A stretch of DNA of 64,000 bases. Source: Shimazuella soli (GTDB taxonomy: Bacteria > Bacillota > Bacilli > Thermoactinomycetales > Thermoactinomycetaceae). Below the pieces are notes generated by a model. That model ran no database searches. It was not told where the DNA came from and saw nothing but the letters and a program-made list of their open reading frames with translations. The translations under genes and the position numbers were made by a program. Below, piece by piece: positions 24,841 through 33,914 of this stretch. The stretch lies in assembly GCF_022511585.1 (NCBI RefSeq), contig NZ_JAKWBN010000002.1, forward strand, positions 496,001 through 560,000. The letters run 5' to 3'. Position 1 is the stretch's first letter. Every line of letters begins with the position of its first letter.

Positions 24841-25551
24841 ATGGGACCAGCGATATTTTTTATCCCCCATCAGGATGATGAAACCCTACAAGCAGCAGTA
24901 GATATATTGAATCACTTAGGAGCAGGAAGAGAGGTAATTGTAGTCCTCTATACGACTGGTAAAGGCTCCTTTGTTCAAGGTGTATTGAATGGTGACGGAA
25001 CATCTGCATATTGGGGAACTGCTCATAATCCATACTTAGAAGGTTATGAGTCACTAACAGATGATGATTTTTCTACCGCTCGTAACCGTGAATTTTGTTC
25101 AGCCTTAGGGCAATTAGGGGTGACTCCTGAGAGTATTCATATACAGCCAGTAGATTTAGAGGGTGGGCCAGTTAATAAGGATACAGTCAAAGCTCTCATG
25201 ATGGAATATGTAAATATTTATGGACTAACAGCTTCATACAAAGCAATGAGTTATTACGATACAAGCGACTCGCATAAATACAGTGGACAGGCTTTGTTAG
25301 AGCTGTATAACGAGGGTATTGTGACAGATGCCAGATTCTACATTGCTCGCTCAGATTGGGCATTGAGTCGACCAGGTACAACATATACAGCTACATCAGC
25401 ACAAAAGGATAAGATCAAAAAGGCGGCTCGGTGTTATGAAGCTTGGAATCCCGTGAGTGGCGCATTCGCCATTGGATACCACAGTATTTATGCACAGTTC
25501 AATGCGTATTTAGCAAATCCACAAAACAAGATCCATAAGCCGAATGAATAA
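24841..25551 (+). CDS. PIG-L/LmbE-family deacetylase
   Basis: The 236-residue protein has the zinc-binding PHQDDE motif at residues 9-14 (family PHxDDE) and a second metal/catalytic segment SDSHKYSGQALL (about residues 140-151). The family removes N-acetyl groups from GlcNAc-type sugars or glycoconjugates. No signal peptide is present, so it is cytosolic. ATG 24841 follows AAAGGATG; the frame open upstream to 24802 has no site. It sits inside the mobile-element remnants. A more distant homologue with a membrane anchor is at 33009-33866. Confidence 0.85.
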   Translation: MGPAIFFIPHQDDETLQAAVDILNHLGAGREVIVVLYTTGKGSFVQGVLNGDGTSAYWGTAHNPYLEGYESLTDDDFSTARNREFCSALGQLGVTPESIHIQPVDLEGGPVNKDTVKALMMEYVNIYGLTASYKAMSYYDTSDSHKYSGQALLELYNEGIVTDARFYIARSDWALSRPGTTYTATSAQKDKIKKAARCYEAWNPVSGAFAIGYHSIYAQFNAYLANPQNKIHKPNE

Positions 25552-25580
25552 TTGATTGAATTTTTGATTTAAATTATACT
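25552..25580 (+). promoter_or_regulatory. Promoter placing the start site at the next ATG
   Basis: TTGATT (25552-25557), a 17-base spacer, then TATACT (25575-25580). The expected transcription start falls at 25587-25588, the ATG of the downstream gene. Confidence 0.6.
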
Positions 25581-25587
25581 TAATGTT

Positions 25588-25794
25588 ATGAGTAAGAGGA
25601 CAAAAGGTTTTATAGCATTATTGATTGTTTGTTTAGGTTTGCATTATCTATCACAATATTTCCATTGGGGACGGCCTATTAGTATTGTTTTATTGATAAT
25701 AGGAATAATTCTAGTGGGTGTTTTCTCAGGAGCATATAAGGAAGAAGCAGAAAAAAGGGAACAAAAAGAGGAGTCAGAGAATCAGGGTCAGTAG
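25588..25794 (+). CDS. Small membrane protein, 68 aa, probably leaderless mRNA
   Basis: Two membrane spans (about residues 8-23 and 30-47) are followed by a highly charged tail rich in Glu, Lys and Gln. No ribosome site precedes ATG 25588, but a good promoter ends 7 bp before it. A short hairpin AGGGTCAGTAGTCCCTGATTTTTTATT region at the end may terminate it. Family unknown; possibly cargo of the mobile remnant. Confidence 0.6.
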   Translation: MSKRTKGFIALLIVCLGLHYLSQYFHWGRPISIVLLIIGIILVGVFSGAYKEEAEKREQKEESENQGQ

Positions 25795-25835
25795 TCCCTG
25801 ATTTTTTATTTTGTAATCGGAGGTGGGTGATTGAT

Positions 25836-26145
25836 GTGAAACTGACACCCAAGCAAAAGAGATTTGCTGATCTATATATCAAATCGGGTAATGCTACACA
25901 AAGTTATATTGATGCTGGATACAAAGCTACCAAAAGACCAGTTGCAGAAGCCAATGTAAGAAAATTACTCGGAAATAACTCGGTGAAATTTTATATAGGG
26001 ATGGCACAAAAGGATAAAGAGCAGATAGCATCTAAAAATGAGGTCCTAAAATTTCTTACAAGGGTATTACGTGAACGAAGAAACTGAAGAAGTACCAGTA
26101 TCTATGACTAATAAATTTGAACTGGCTGATAAAAGACCAAAGTAA
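25836..26145 (+). pseudogene. Frameshifted, shortened phage terminase small subunit
   Basis: GTG 25836 with GGAGGTG upstream starts KLTPKQKRFADLYIKSGNATQSYIDAGYK, the classic N-terminal DNA-binding domain of small terminase subunits. The frame ends at 26087. The typical continuation EETEEVPVSMTNKFELADKR is found in the +1 frame from about 26066 to 26145, so a frameshift split the gene. Even joined it is shorter than intact small terminases (about 140-170 residues), and no large subunit follows. Confidence 0.75.
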
Positions 26146-26166
26146 AGTCTATCAACTTCCAGCATG

Positions 26167-26915
26167 TCAAATTGACATGGATTTGGGTGGAGGAAGCGGA
26201 GATTCCTCATTTTTCAGTTGCGAGATATGAAGATTTCCCTCACTTGATTTTGAGACTTGTGAGAATTGGTGAGAACCACCTTCAAAATTGTTTGATGATT
26301 TGAGATTTAAATTTTGAGTATTTGAGACCTCATTTATATGGTTGCGAGAAATTTCAAATTCATTTGATGTGTTATTTGAGAAATTTTGAGGCTCCTCAAA
26401 TTTTTGTGAGACTTCATGAGATTTTGAATTTTGTTGTGATATCTCAAAAATGGGTGTGAGAATGGTTTGAGTACTTTTTGAGATTGGTTCATTTTTTGTG
26501 AGTATGTTTTGAGGTTGTGAATCAGTTTCGATAATTTGAGATTTGATTTGTGGTTCTTTTTCTTCCTCAAAATCTTGTATGATAATTTGAGAATTTCCCT
26601 CCATCAAAGAATGACTTACAACAGCCTCGGCAATTAACATCAAAATAGGAATGGCCACCCGATTCCAATAGCCTCTGGACCTTTACCGAAGCCAGATGAT
26701 ATGTTCGAATATCCCACAATTGCTACCCCTGCATATAACGCAATTCGTGGAGCAGAATACCATTTCATTTCAATACGTTTGATTTTGGAGTGGAAAATAT
26801 TAATTGTTCCCAGTGCAAAGATTCCTTCACCTAGAAACGTCCCTACATGTGCGGAGTAACATACATATGATCCTCGTTCAAGCAGATCATAAGAACTTAT
26901 GAGAAAATTAATCAA
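26167..26915 (-). pseudogene. Broken membrane protein gene with Ser/Gln-rich repeat tail
   Basis: The first frame (26915-26640) has two membrane segments and ends GPEAIGIGWPFLF. The second frame, open from 26658, begins with a third membrane segment (VAIPILMLIAEAVV) and continues as a low-complexity Ser/Gln/Asn/Glu-rich tail. A one- or two-base indel near 26650 would join them into one protein. Three-helix layout and the WP..(L)MLIAE pattern recall DUF2637/Spd-type plasmid-transfer proteins, but this is a weak match. The plus strand of the tail shows about 19 copies of TGAG spaced irregularly. Confidence 0.5.
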
Positions 26916-27288
26916 TGAAGATTATTCGAATTCAAGAAGAATTTTAGAATCTACTGATTGTGTTGAGATAAAATTGAAAAAATTACTTGCATCCAAGATT
27001 AATTTTTTTACAAATTTTTCAGTACATTTCTCATTGGAATCTGCGGGGGGAATGAAGGATTTCATAGAAGATATGAATTATCGTGATGCAATGCTTAACC
27101 TTATAGAAGAGGGAAAAAAAGAAGGAATTTTTATTGATTCTATTACAACAAAGACAATGATGGCTTATTTGGATATTATTCGATATTACTTTATTCATAA
27201 TGTAGATAGTATCTCCATATTTGATAACAATTCCGAAACGGCCGAGGAGCTGTACTCTTTATTTTTTAACGCTCTTTTAAAGAAATAA
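26899..27288 (+). pseudogene. TetR-family regulator lacking its DNA-binding domain
   Basis: The 129-residue product looks like the all-helical C-terminal ligand-binding half of a TetR regulator (segments LASKINFFTNF, LIEEGKKEGIF and YYFIHNV). The N-terminal helix-turn-helix (about 60 residues) is missing, and the upstream DNA is unrelated. No ribosome site precedes ATG 26899. It is probably a deletion remnant at the edge of the mobile segment. Confidence 0.5.
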
Positions 27289-27311
27289 ATGCGTTCTAAA
27301 GTAACTTTGAG

Positions 27312-27361
27312 GAAGTAGAGTTGATGAAGGAGTATCAGGAGGCAGAAGTAGTTTTTAGATA
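27312..27361 (+). pseudogene. Decayed 3' end of a cotJC copy (A)
   Basis: This stretch aligns with the last 50 bases of cotJC: GAAGTAGAGTTGATGAAGGA here against GCAGTAGAGTTGTTGAAGGA there, then CAGGAGGCAGAAGTAGTTTTT against CAGGGACAGAAGAAGTTTTT. No upstream part of the gene remains. Confidence 0.65.
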
Positions 27362-27402
27362 ATATATTTTTTTCATATACAGAATGTGTGTATTTTAAGA
27401 GA

Positions 27403-27432
27403 AAAGCCAACATGGAACTGTTGGCTTTTTTT
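27403..27432. terminator. Terminator between remnant region and asnO
   Basis: AAAGCCAACA (27403-27412) / TGTTGGCTTT (27419-27428), followed by TTTTTTA. It can also serve asnO on the minus strand. Confidence 0.85.
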
Positions 27433-27457
27433 AGTATCTTTTCAATTGATGTTTTGC

Positions 27458-29302
27458 TTAGTGAATGATTACATTGTACTCCTTCATCCATTCATTGATT
27501 TGGCATAAGTATGCAAATAGATAAGTTGGACCATTGTAAGAAGATGAATCTTCTGTTGGGTTATGGATGATAGCATGTACTTTCTTCGCATTGATCAATT
27601 CCAAAATAGGGGATTGTGGATTCATTACAACTTCTAACATCCTTTGGCGCATTGCTCTTGCATAAGAAGGGTTTTGTGTCATGGGATATGCACTTTTTTT
27701 GCGATACAAAACGTCATTAGGCAGAAGGCCCTCCATTGCTCTGCGCAAGATGCCTTTTTCTTGTCCCCCGATATTTTTTAACTCCCAAGGTATATTCCAA
27801 ACGTATTCGACTAATCGGTGATCGCAAAAAGGAACGCGTACTTCTAAGCCAACTGCCATGCTCATGCGATCTTTGCGATCTAGTAAGGTTGGCAGCCAGC
27901 GGGTTAAAGTCAAATAAAAGATTTCACGAATTCGTTTGTCTTCTTCGCTCTCTCCAGTCAATTGTGGTACTTCATCAAGTGCCTCACGATAACGACGATC
28001 CAAGTATGCTTGAGGATGAATTTTATCAGCCCATTCCTTGGATAATATACCTTCTATGCTGATATTTTTGGATTGTGTGAATGGGATCCATGGAAAAGTA
28101 TTCGCGTCTAGAGAAATTTTGGAATGAAACCAGGGGTAACCCCCAAAAACTTCATCTGCCGATTCACCAGAAAGCGCTACGGTCGCATATTTTTTCAACT
28201 CTTTAAAAAGAAGATATAGGGACATATCAATATCTCCCATGGAAGGAAGGTCGCGAGCACGTAACGGAACAAGGAAATTTTCAATAAGATCGGGTGTGTC
28301 CAATACAATATTGTGATGATTTGTATCGACATGATCGACTACCTTTTTTACCCAAGGAGAATCTAAACTAGGGTGAGCAGGAGTTGCTTGAAAGTGTTTT
28401 TCGCTATCTTGGTAATCAACCGAAAACGTTTGAACTTTCCCTTTCTTTTGCCTGTTTAAAATCTCTGCGGATAATGCTGTGATGCTGCTAGAATCAAGTC
28501 CACCAGATAGTAAGGTACATATAGGTACGTCCGAAATAAGCTGACGCTGTACGATATCATATAACAATTCGCGTATTTTCATTGCGGTTGTTTCGGGGTC
28601 ATCTTGGTGTGGATGGCTTTCCAATTTCCAGTATTGTGTCGGATGACTTCCGTCCCGATTAAACCGGAGAGTATAGCCTGGACGAATTTCTTTCACATCT
28701 TTGAAAATACCATGTCCTGGTGTTCGAATGGGAAATAAAGCGAATATTTCAGATAGACCTTCTCTATCGACAATTGGCTGAACCAAAGGATTTGCCAGTA
28801 ATGCTTTCAGTTCAGAACCAAAGACAATAGCTCCATCTCTTATAGCATAGAAAAGCGGCTTGACACCGAGTCTGTCTCTGGCTAAGAAAAGTTCTTGTTT
28901 GTTTTTGTCCCAAATACCAAACGCAAAAATTCCATTTAAGTGTTCCACACAAGAGGCTCCCCATTCGATATAGGAACGCAAGAGAACCTCTGTGTCAGAT
29001 TGGGTTTTAAAAGAATGTCCACGGGATTTCAACTCTTTTGTTAATTCGATATAGTTGTATATTTCTCCACTATATGTGATAACGTAGTCATTTTCTTCGG
29101 TTTTATTTGCGATCATCGGTTGGCTGCCGCCTTCAAGATCAATAATTGCTAAGCGACGATGAGCAAATGCAGCATTGGTGGATAGCCATATCCCTTCAGC
29201 ATCGGGTCCACGACACTCTAGTGTATCAGCCATCGCTTGTAAAATATCTTTCTGTTGGTTTAAATCGGTGTTCCAATCAACCCATCCTGTAATTCCACAC
29301 AT
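27458..29302 (-). CDS. asnO: Glutamine-hydrolysing asparagine synthetase (AsnO-type)
   Basis: ATG 29302 places the nucleophile Cys at residue 2 (MCGITGW), as needed for the N-terminal glutaminase domain; this gives 614 residues, equal to B. subtilis AsnO/YisO. The N-terminal domain has RGPDAEG and SGEIYNY; the synthetase domain has the PP-loop LLSGGLDSS (about residue 265) and ALSGESADEVFGGYPW. It makes asparagine from aspartate, glutamine and ATP. In B. subtilis AsnO is needed for sporulation. GGAAAGGCGG is the probable ribosome site. Divergent from a LysR gene. Confidence 0.92.
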   Translation of the reverse strand: MCGITGWVDWNTDLNQQKDILQAMADTLECRGPDAEGIWLSTNAAFAHRRLAIIDLEGGSQPMIANKTEENDYVITYSGEIYNYIELTKELKSRGHSFKTQSDTEVLLRSYIEWGASCVEHLNGIFAFGIWDKNKQELFLARDRLGVKPLFYAIRDGAIVFGSELKALLANPLVQPIVDREGLSEIFALFPIRTPGHGIFKDVKEIRPGYTLRFNRDGSHPTQYWKLESHPHQDDPETTAMKIRELLYDIVQRQLISDVPICTLLSGGLDSSSITALSAEILNRQKKGKVQTFSVDYQDSEKHFQATPAHPSLDSPWVKKVVDHVDTNHHNIVLDTPDLIENFLVPLRARDLPSMGDIDMSLYLLFKELKKYATVALSGESADEVFGGYPWFHSKISLDANTFPWIPFTQSKNISIEGILSKEWADKIHPQAYLDRRYREALDEVPQLTGESEEDKRIREIFYLTLTRWLPTLLDRKDRMSMAVGLEVRVPFCDHRLVEYVWNIPWELKNIGGQEKGILRRAMEGLLPNDVLYRKKSAYPMTQNPSYARAMRQRMLEVVMNPQSPILELINAKKVHAIIHNPTEDSSSYNGPTYLFAYLCQINEWMKEYNVIIH

Positions 29303-29431
29303 TGATTTTCGACCGCCTTTCCTATCCATATTTCATCATTCACCTTCAATTTTAAATCTTAATATATATTTACACAAATTCATTTTTGTTTATAATAATA
29401 TTGACTAAGAGGAATGAGAGGGGTATGCATA

Positions 29432-30325
29432 TTGGAACTTCTTCAGCTGGAGTACTTCCGTACAGTAGCTCGCTTGGAACATATGACCGAAGCTGCGGGG
29501 GTATTACATGTAACGCAATCATCATTGAGTAAGACGATTCAACGATTGGAAGAGGATTTGGGTGTTCCCCTGTTTGACAGAAGCGGACGCAAGTTGCGAT
29601 TAAACGAGTTTGGTCGTTCTTTTCTTCAACGTGTAGAAAGGGCTTTATTTGAATTGGAGGAAGGAAAACGTGAAATCGCTGATTTGACTAGTAGCAATTA
29701 TGGTAAATTGGCACTGGGTGTCAACACGGTTTACATGTTGGCAGATATCCTTTATCGATTTCGAGAGATTCGACCACAAGTCCAGTTTCATGTACAGCAG
29801 TTAGGAACCCATGAAATGGAAATTCAAGTTAAGAAAGGTGAGGTTGATTTTTGTTTGTCTTCCCCGCCAATTCAAGGAAGTGAACTAGTTTGTGATATCG
29901 TTTTTCGAGAACCGATTTGCGTGACAGTTCCAATAACTCATCGGTTTGCGAATAGAAAAAAAGTTCGTTTATCTGAGCTTAAGGAAGAGCGGTTTGTCAG
30001 TTTAAAAAAAGGTTATGGAATTCGTGATTTAATGGATTTTTATTGTAAGGAAGCTGGATTCGTACCGGAAAACGCGTATGAAGGGGATGAACCAGGAGCA
30101 TTAAGCCCTCTAGTTCAAGCAGGACTAGGAATTTCCTTTGTACCCAAATCTGCACAAGCCCAGTCCCCAGAAAACGTAGTTTTCTTGCAAATAGAGGAAC
30201 CAGTGTGTATACGGGAGGTTGGACTAACTAGACATCAGAATCGCTATTTATCGAGTGTAGCAAAGGAATTCCGCCAATTAATCATCGAGCACTTCCAAAA
30301 AAATCCTCAAAGTGGAGATCTGTAG
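29432..30325 (+). CDS. LysR-family transcriptional regulator
   Basis: The 297-residue protein has the N-terminal LysR winged helix (LLQLEYFRTVARLEHMTEAA, then SSLSKTIQRLEEDLGVPLFDR) and a periplasmic-binding-like effector domain (about 90-290). TTG 29432 is chosen with GAGAGGGG eight bases upstream, giving the canonical MELLQLEYF start. It is divergent from asnO, so it may regulate asnO or itself. Effector unknown. Confidence 0.9.
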   Translation: MELLQLEYFRTVARLEHMTEAAGVLHVTQSSLSKTIQRLEEDLGVPLFDRSGRKLRLNEFGRSFLQRVERALFELEEGKREIADLTSSNYGKLALGVNTVYMLADILYRFREIRPQVQFHVQQLGTHEMEIQVKKGEVDFCLSSPPIQGSELVCDIVFREPICVTVPITHRFANRKKVRLSELKEERFVSLKKGYGIRDLMDFYCKEAGFVPENAYEGDEPGALSPLVQAGLGISFVPKSAQAQSPENVVFLQIEEPVCIREVGLTRHQNRYLSSVAKEFRQLIIEHFQKNPQSGDL

Positions 30326-30425
30326 TACCTTGTTTCCGGTTTATATGGAATTGATGGATAGAGTATCTTAAAAAAATGACTATCCCATTTTGATGGAACA
30401 GTCCTAAAATTTGTTGTTCAATCAT

Positions 30426-32501
30426 TTATTCTGGCTGGTTGGCTGTTTTCTTTCCTGTTTCAAAAGGAGTAGTGATTCCTTCATAGGACAAGTGCATTGT
30501 CATTCCCATGGCTGCATGCTCTAAATTATGACAATGATCCATCCATATCCCAGGATTATTTGCTTTAAAAGCAACTTCATAAACTTCACCGGGACCCACA
30601 TCTAGTGAATCGGTCCACCAGGGGCTTCCTGTAGTTGGTTTTCCGTTCCAACTGAGGACAAGCATAACATGACCATGAAGATGCATCGGATGATGATCCA
30701 TACCGCGATTGATAAAAGTTGTTTTTACCAGATCCCCTTCTTTCACCTGTAACATAGGAGTATTTGGGAAAACTTGTCCATTAATCGTATATAAAAGTAG
30801 TAATTTTCCGTTATAGAACCCTGCTCGACTATCTAAGACGATCTTGAAGTTGCGGTCAAATTTACTATGGAGACTAAAAGGTGCTTGTTGTTTTTTTCCA
30901 TATTTGCTTGGATCAAATACTGGATTGTTTTCATTTATAGCTGGGATTGAATTTGTTTTCTTCTCACGAAAGACGATCCCAGGAGTTACACCTGCATCAC
31001 TTTGGCTAGCGAGCCTTACGGCTGTCTTTGGCATGGTGAATAGAATATCATATCGTCCACCGCCAGCGATAAATAGTTTCTGATTCTTTATCAAGCTGGG
31101 CGAGTGAATATCATTCCCATCAATTGCCACCACTTTAAAAGGAGCTCCTGCCAATTGGAAAGATTGTGGGGAGTTTTGAGCATTAATTAGTCGCAATTTG
31201 ACAAGTGTACCCGATGGAATCGTTTGATGATCGAGTGTATCTTTTAACCCATACGAGGGAGTTAATGATCCGTCATTTGATAGTTGCCAAGCGTGACTTA
31301 ATACGGTAATGTCTTTTGTTTTAGGCTGTGGTTTATCTTTTGGTTCTACAATGAGGGAACCGAATAATCCTTTTATTAGTTGTTTTGACGATTGCTGATG
31401 AGAATGGTACCAATATGTTCCTACTTGTTTTGCTCGGAAACGATAAATGTATGTTCCCCCAGGTGGTACGGAATTTTGTGTAACTCCCGCAACCCCATCT
31501 TCTGCATTTGGTACATTATAACCATGCCAGTGAAGCGTAACCCCGTCTGCAATATCTTTATTTTTCAAAACAACTTCAACAATGTCCCCTTGCTTCACCC
31601 GTAATTCTGGACCAGGAGTGATCCCATTAAAGGTCCAAGCTTCCATGGTCTTACCAGAACTCAATTTTACCTGCTTTTTTTGAGCTACCAATTCAAAATG
31701 ATGGTCTGCTTTCTTTGTTCGAGGACCTGTTAATGCTGTTACACTTATTTCTTTCGTGTTCATAGAATGGTTCATCGTTTGCATATTCATTTCATTATGA
31801 TGCATGCTTCCCATATTCATATGGTCAGGAAGAACAGATGCTTTCATAGATAAGTAATACCAGCCGCCAATGAGGATGGCAAAACAAGCAATGGAGATTA
31901 CAGTGGGTAGTAGTTTTGTAGATGTAGTTATGACATAATTGGTTTCTATTAGTTTTACACTGCGACGTTTTTGTCGAAACCATAAAGCAGCTAAAATCAA
32001 GGCGAATGCAAACCATAGAAGAATAGCATTGAAAACATTTAGCTCAAATGGATAAACAAAATAATAAGAATAACAATCTATGATAGAACTGATCAGCATA
32101 GCTTGAATAGGAAGAACAAATTTTGGTGAAGTAAGTAACATTTGATGCTTTTCATCTACAGCTGATTGTAAATTGTCTGTAATGTGATTGTTGATCTTTC
32201 GCAAGAGCGAAAAGGTTACAAGTGTTGAGAATGCAGATGGGATGAACAGTGGCATGGAAAGTAATACCTTTTCCCTCGTGAATTCCCACCCGTAAGTACC
32301 GAATAAGCCTAAGATGACTAACTCTGCGATTACCATCATTTGAGCCAAAACGTATAGAATCGTAAAACGTTTTATACTTTGTTTCAACTCATTTTTTGTT
32401 GATCGGAAGGGAAGACGACTCAAGCGATTGGCTGCAGTCGCCCATAACACAACCAGTAAGAATAAAACTGTAAAATCAGTCAGATATAGTTGTTGGTACA
32501 T
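30426..32501 (-). CDS. Membrane-fused multicopper oxidase
   Basis: The 691-residue protein has six membrane segments in residues 1-220, a Met/His-rich linker (residues about 228-250, with repeats such as MNMGSMHHNEMNM) suited to Cu(I) binding, then a three-cupredoxin oxidase. All copper ligand motifs are present: LHWHGYNV, YWYHSHQQ, HPMHLHGHV and the T1 site DHCHNLEHAAMGM, where the final Met is the axial ligand. The family oxidises Cu(I) and other metals or phenols outside the cell and gives copper tolerance. A 22-bp palindrome lies just upstream of the start. Confidence 0.9.
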   Translation of the reverse strand: MYQQLYLTDFTVLFLLVVLWATAANRLSRLPFRSTKNELKQSIKRFTILYVLAQMMVIAELVILGLFGTYGWEFTREKVLLSMPLFIPSAFSTLVTFSLLRKINNHITDNLQSAVDEKHQMLLTSPKFVLPIQAMLISSIIDCYSYYFVYPFELNVFNAILLWFAFALILAALWFRQKRRSVKLIETNYVITTSTKLLPTVISIACFAILIGGWYYLSMKASVLPDHMNMGSMHHNEMNMQTMNHSMNTKEISVTALTGPRTKKADHHFELVAQKKQVKLSSGKTMEAWTFNGITPGPELRVKQGDIVEVVLKNKDIADGVTLHWHGYNVPNAEDGVAGVTQNSVPPGGTYIYRFRAKQVGTYWYHSHQQSSKQLIKGLFGSLIVEPKDKPQPKTKDITVLSHAWQLSNDGSLTPSYGLKDTLDHQTIPSGTLVKLRLINAQNSPQSFQLAGAPFKVVAIDGNDIHSPSLIKNQKLFIAGGGRYDILFTMPKTAVRLASQSDAGVTPGIVFREKKTNSIPAINENNPVFDPSKYGKKQQAPFSLHSKFDRNFKIVLDSRAGFYNGKLLLLYTINGQVFPNTPMLQVKEGDLVKTTFINRGMDHHPMHLHGHVMLVLSWNGKPTTGSPWWTDSLDVGPGEVYEVAFKANNPGIWMDHCHNLEHAAMGMTMHLSYEGITTPFETGKKTANQPE

Positions 32502-32537
32502 GATAAGTACTCCTTTCTCTGTATAAACAGCGAAAAA

Positions 32538-32559
32538 ATTGATTTGATTTCAAATCAAT
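32538..32559. promoter_or_regulatory. 22-bp palindrome upstream of the multicopper oxidase
   Basis: ATTGATTTGA (32538-32547) and TCAAATCAAT (32550-32559) form a perfect inverted repeat about 37 bp before the start codon. Operator-like; the regulator is unknown. Confidence 0.5.
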
Positions 32560-32690
32560 CTTAAGGAATAAAATACATTTATTCAAACGCATTTAAATCT
32601 ATAAAATGATTGACTCAAAGGAATTAATTATTGTGAGGTTACTAAAATATGCTTTAATTCGATGATCTGCTAGAGAATCACGACAGTCTC

Positions 32691-32774
32691 TCAAGAGTGA
32701 AATTGTGCCTGCACAATGCTTTCGCGAAGCAATGAAGTTCATGAAGGAGTATTAGAGCAGAAGAAGGGTTATTA
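32691..32774 (+). pseudogene. Decayed 3' end of a cotJC copy (B)
   Basis: It aligns with the last 85 bases of cotJC: GTGAAATTGTGCCTGCACAA against GAGAGATAGTTCATTCACAG, TTTCGCGAAGC against TTCCGCGAAGC, TGAAGGAGTATTAGAGCAGA against TGAAGGAATACCAGGGACAG. It contains an in-frame stop and has no upstream part. Confidence 0.65.
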
Positions 32775-33008
32775 AATCGAGGGGTATTTTATGCTTTATA
32801 TGAAGAAAATATATATTGATAAATTGTGTTTTCATACTAAAATAGTATAGGTCAGATAAAATGAATTATTGGCAGTGTTTATTTCCTCTGTTTTTATTTT
32901 ACAAGGAAATGAACTTTTTTGATCGTTTTTCAGTCTTAATATATAGAAGGCTAAACATCACTAGGTGAAACCATGGGGAATAAGAAGCAAACGTAAGGAG
33001 AAAGAAAA

Positions 33009-33866
33009 ATGGGAAAATGGATTGCACGTATATTAATATTCACTTCCGTTTTTGGTATTTGTCTTTTTATAACCAGTTATTTAGATATAAAACATGGAGG
33101 AAAAGGTCATGTATCAGCTAGAAGTAGCTCTCAGAAAATACTTTCAAATGAAATAGATAGTAGTCTCAAAAAAATTAGACTTGAAGCACAAACACAAAAA
33201 CATAAACAAATCTCTGTCTACTATGTTCCTCATCCAGATGACGAACTTTTGACTTATGGAGTTCCTATCCGCAACGATTTGCATGCAGGAAAAATTGTTT
33301 ATCTTGTGTTATTTACCCATGGGGAAACATCTTCTATCATAAAAAAATTAAACCTTATGGTTTATCCAAAACTAACTCCATATGAGCTTGGTTTGGCACG
33401 GGTGAAAGAATTTAATCACTCTAGCCAAGATTTAGGAATAGATAATAACCATAAAGATATCTTTGATCCTCAGAAAGAGCAAGCAAGAATCGAATTGATT
33501 CGTAAAATAGCGCTCTTTTTTGAACAAACGTTTCCTCATGTTACCCAAAATGGCCTTAGTAAGTATGATGTTATACCTGATCACGCTATTACCGGTATGG
33601 TATTGGATCAATTATATAAAGAAGGTAAAATCAAGCATAAGAGAATTTATGCATCCATCTACATGTCACGTTTTGCTGAACATCGATTGACAGGAAAACG
33701 GATTTACCCTAAAAAAGCAAAGGACAACTCTGTTTTTAATAAAGCGATCCATGATTATGACCGTTGGGATCCCCAGCATAGATGGTACGCATGCGGCTAT
33801 ATGAGTGTACGACCCCAATTCAACAGTTTTCATAAGCATAAGTATTCTGTTCTCGTAAAAGAGTAG
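33009..33866 (+). CDS. Membrane-anchored PIG-L-family deacetylase
   Basis: The 285-residue protein has an N-terminal signal anchor (about residues 5-25) and a Ser/Gln-rich spacer, then the PIG-L fold with PHPDDE (about residues 76-81) and the second metal motif DHAITGMVL. It would act outside the membrane on wall or surface glycans, unlike the cytosolic homologue at 24841. Both end in a D/E-x-W-(D/N)-P..GY..QFN block. TAAGGAG precedes ATG 33009. Confidence 0.82.
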   Translation: MGKWIARILIFTSVFGICLFITSYLDIKHGGKGHVSARSSSQKILSNEIDSSLKKIRLEAQTQKHKQISVYYVPHPDDELLTYGVPIRNDLHAGKIVYLVLFTHGETSSIIKKLNLMVYPKLTPYELGLARVKEFNHSSQDLGIDNNHKDIFDPQKEQARIELIRKIALFFEQTFPHVTQNGLSKYDVIPDHAITGMVLDQLYKEGKIKHKRIYASIYMSRFAEHRLTGKRIYPKKAKDNSVFNKAIHDYDRWDPQHRWYACGYMSVRPQFNSFHKHKYSVLVKE

Positions 33867-33879
33867 GAGCTATTAAATA

Positions 33880-33914
33880 AAAAGTCTTGGAAACTAATCC
33901 AAGACTTTTTTATA
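33880..33914 (+). terminator. Terminator after the PIG-L gene
   Basis: AAAAGTCTTGG (33880-33890) / CCAAGACTTTT (33899-33909), then TTTATAT. Confidence 0.88.

Larger units (their letters stand above)
32502..33008. other. Intergenic region with operator palindrome and gene remnant
   Basis: Contains the palindrome at 32538-32559, the cotJC remnant at 32691-32774 and AT-rich DNA. A 7-codon ORF (ATG 32973) overlaps the ribosome site of the next gene. Confidence 0.5.

Noticed and set aside
26200-26600. CRISPR-like repeat array
   Set aside because: Repeats are short (4-8 bp), irregularly spaced and within a reading frame; no constant direct repeat of 24-40 bp exists.
33009-33866. Recent duplication of the PIG-L gene at 24841
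   Set aside because: Only the metal motifs and the C-terminal block agree; similarity is too low for a recent copy.
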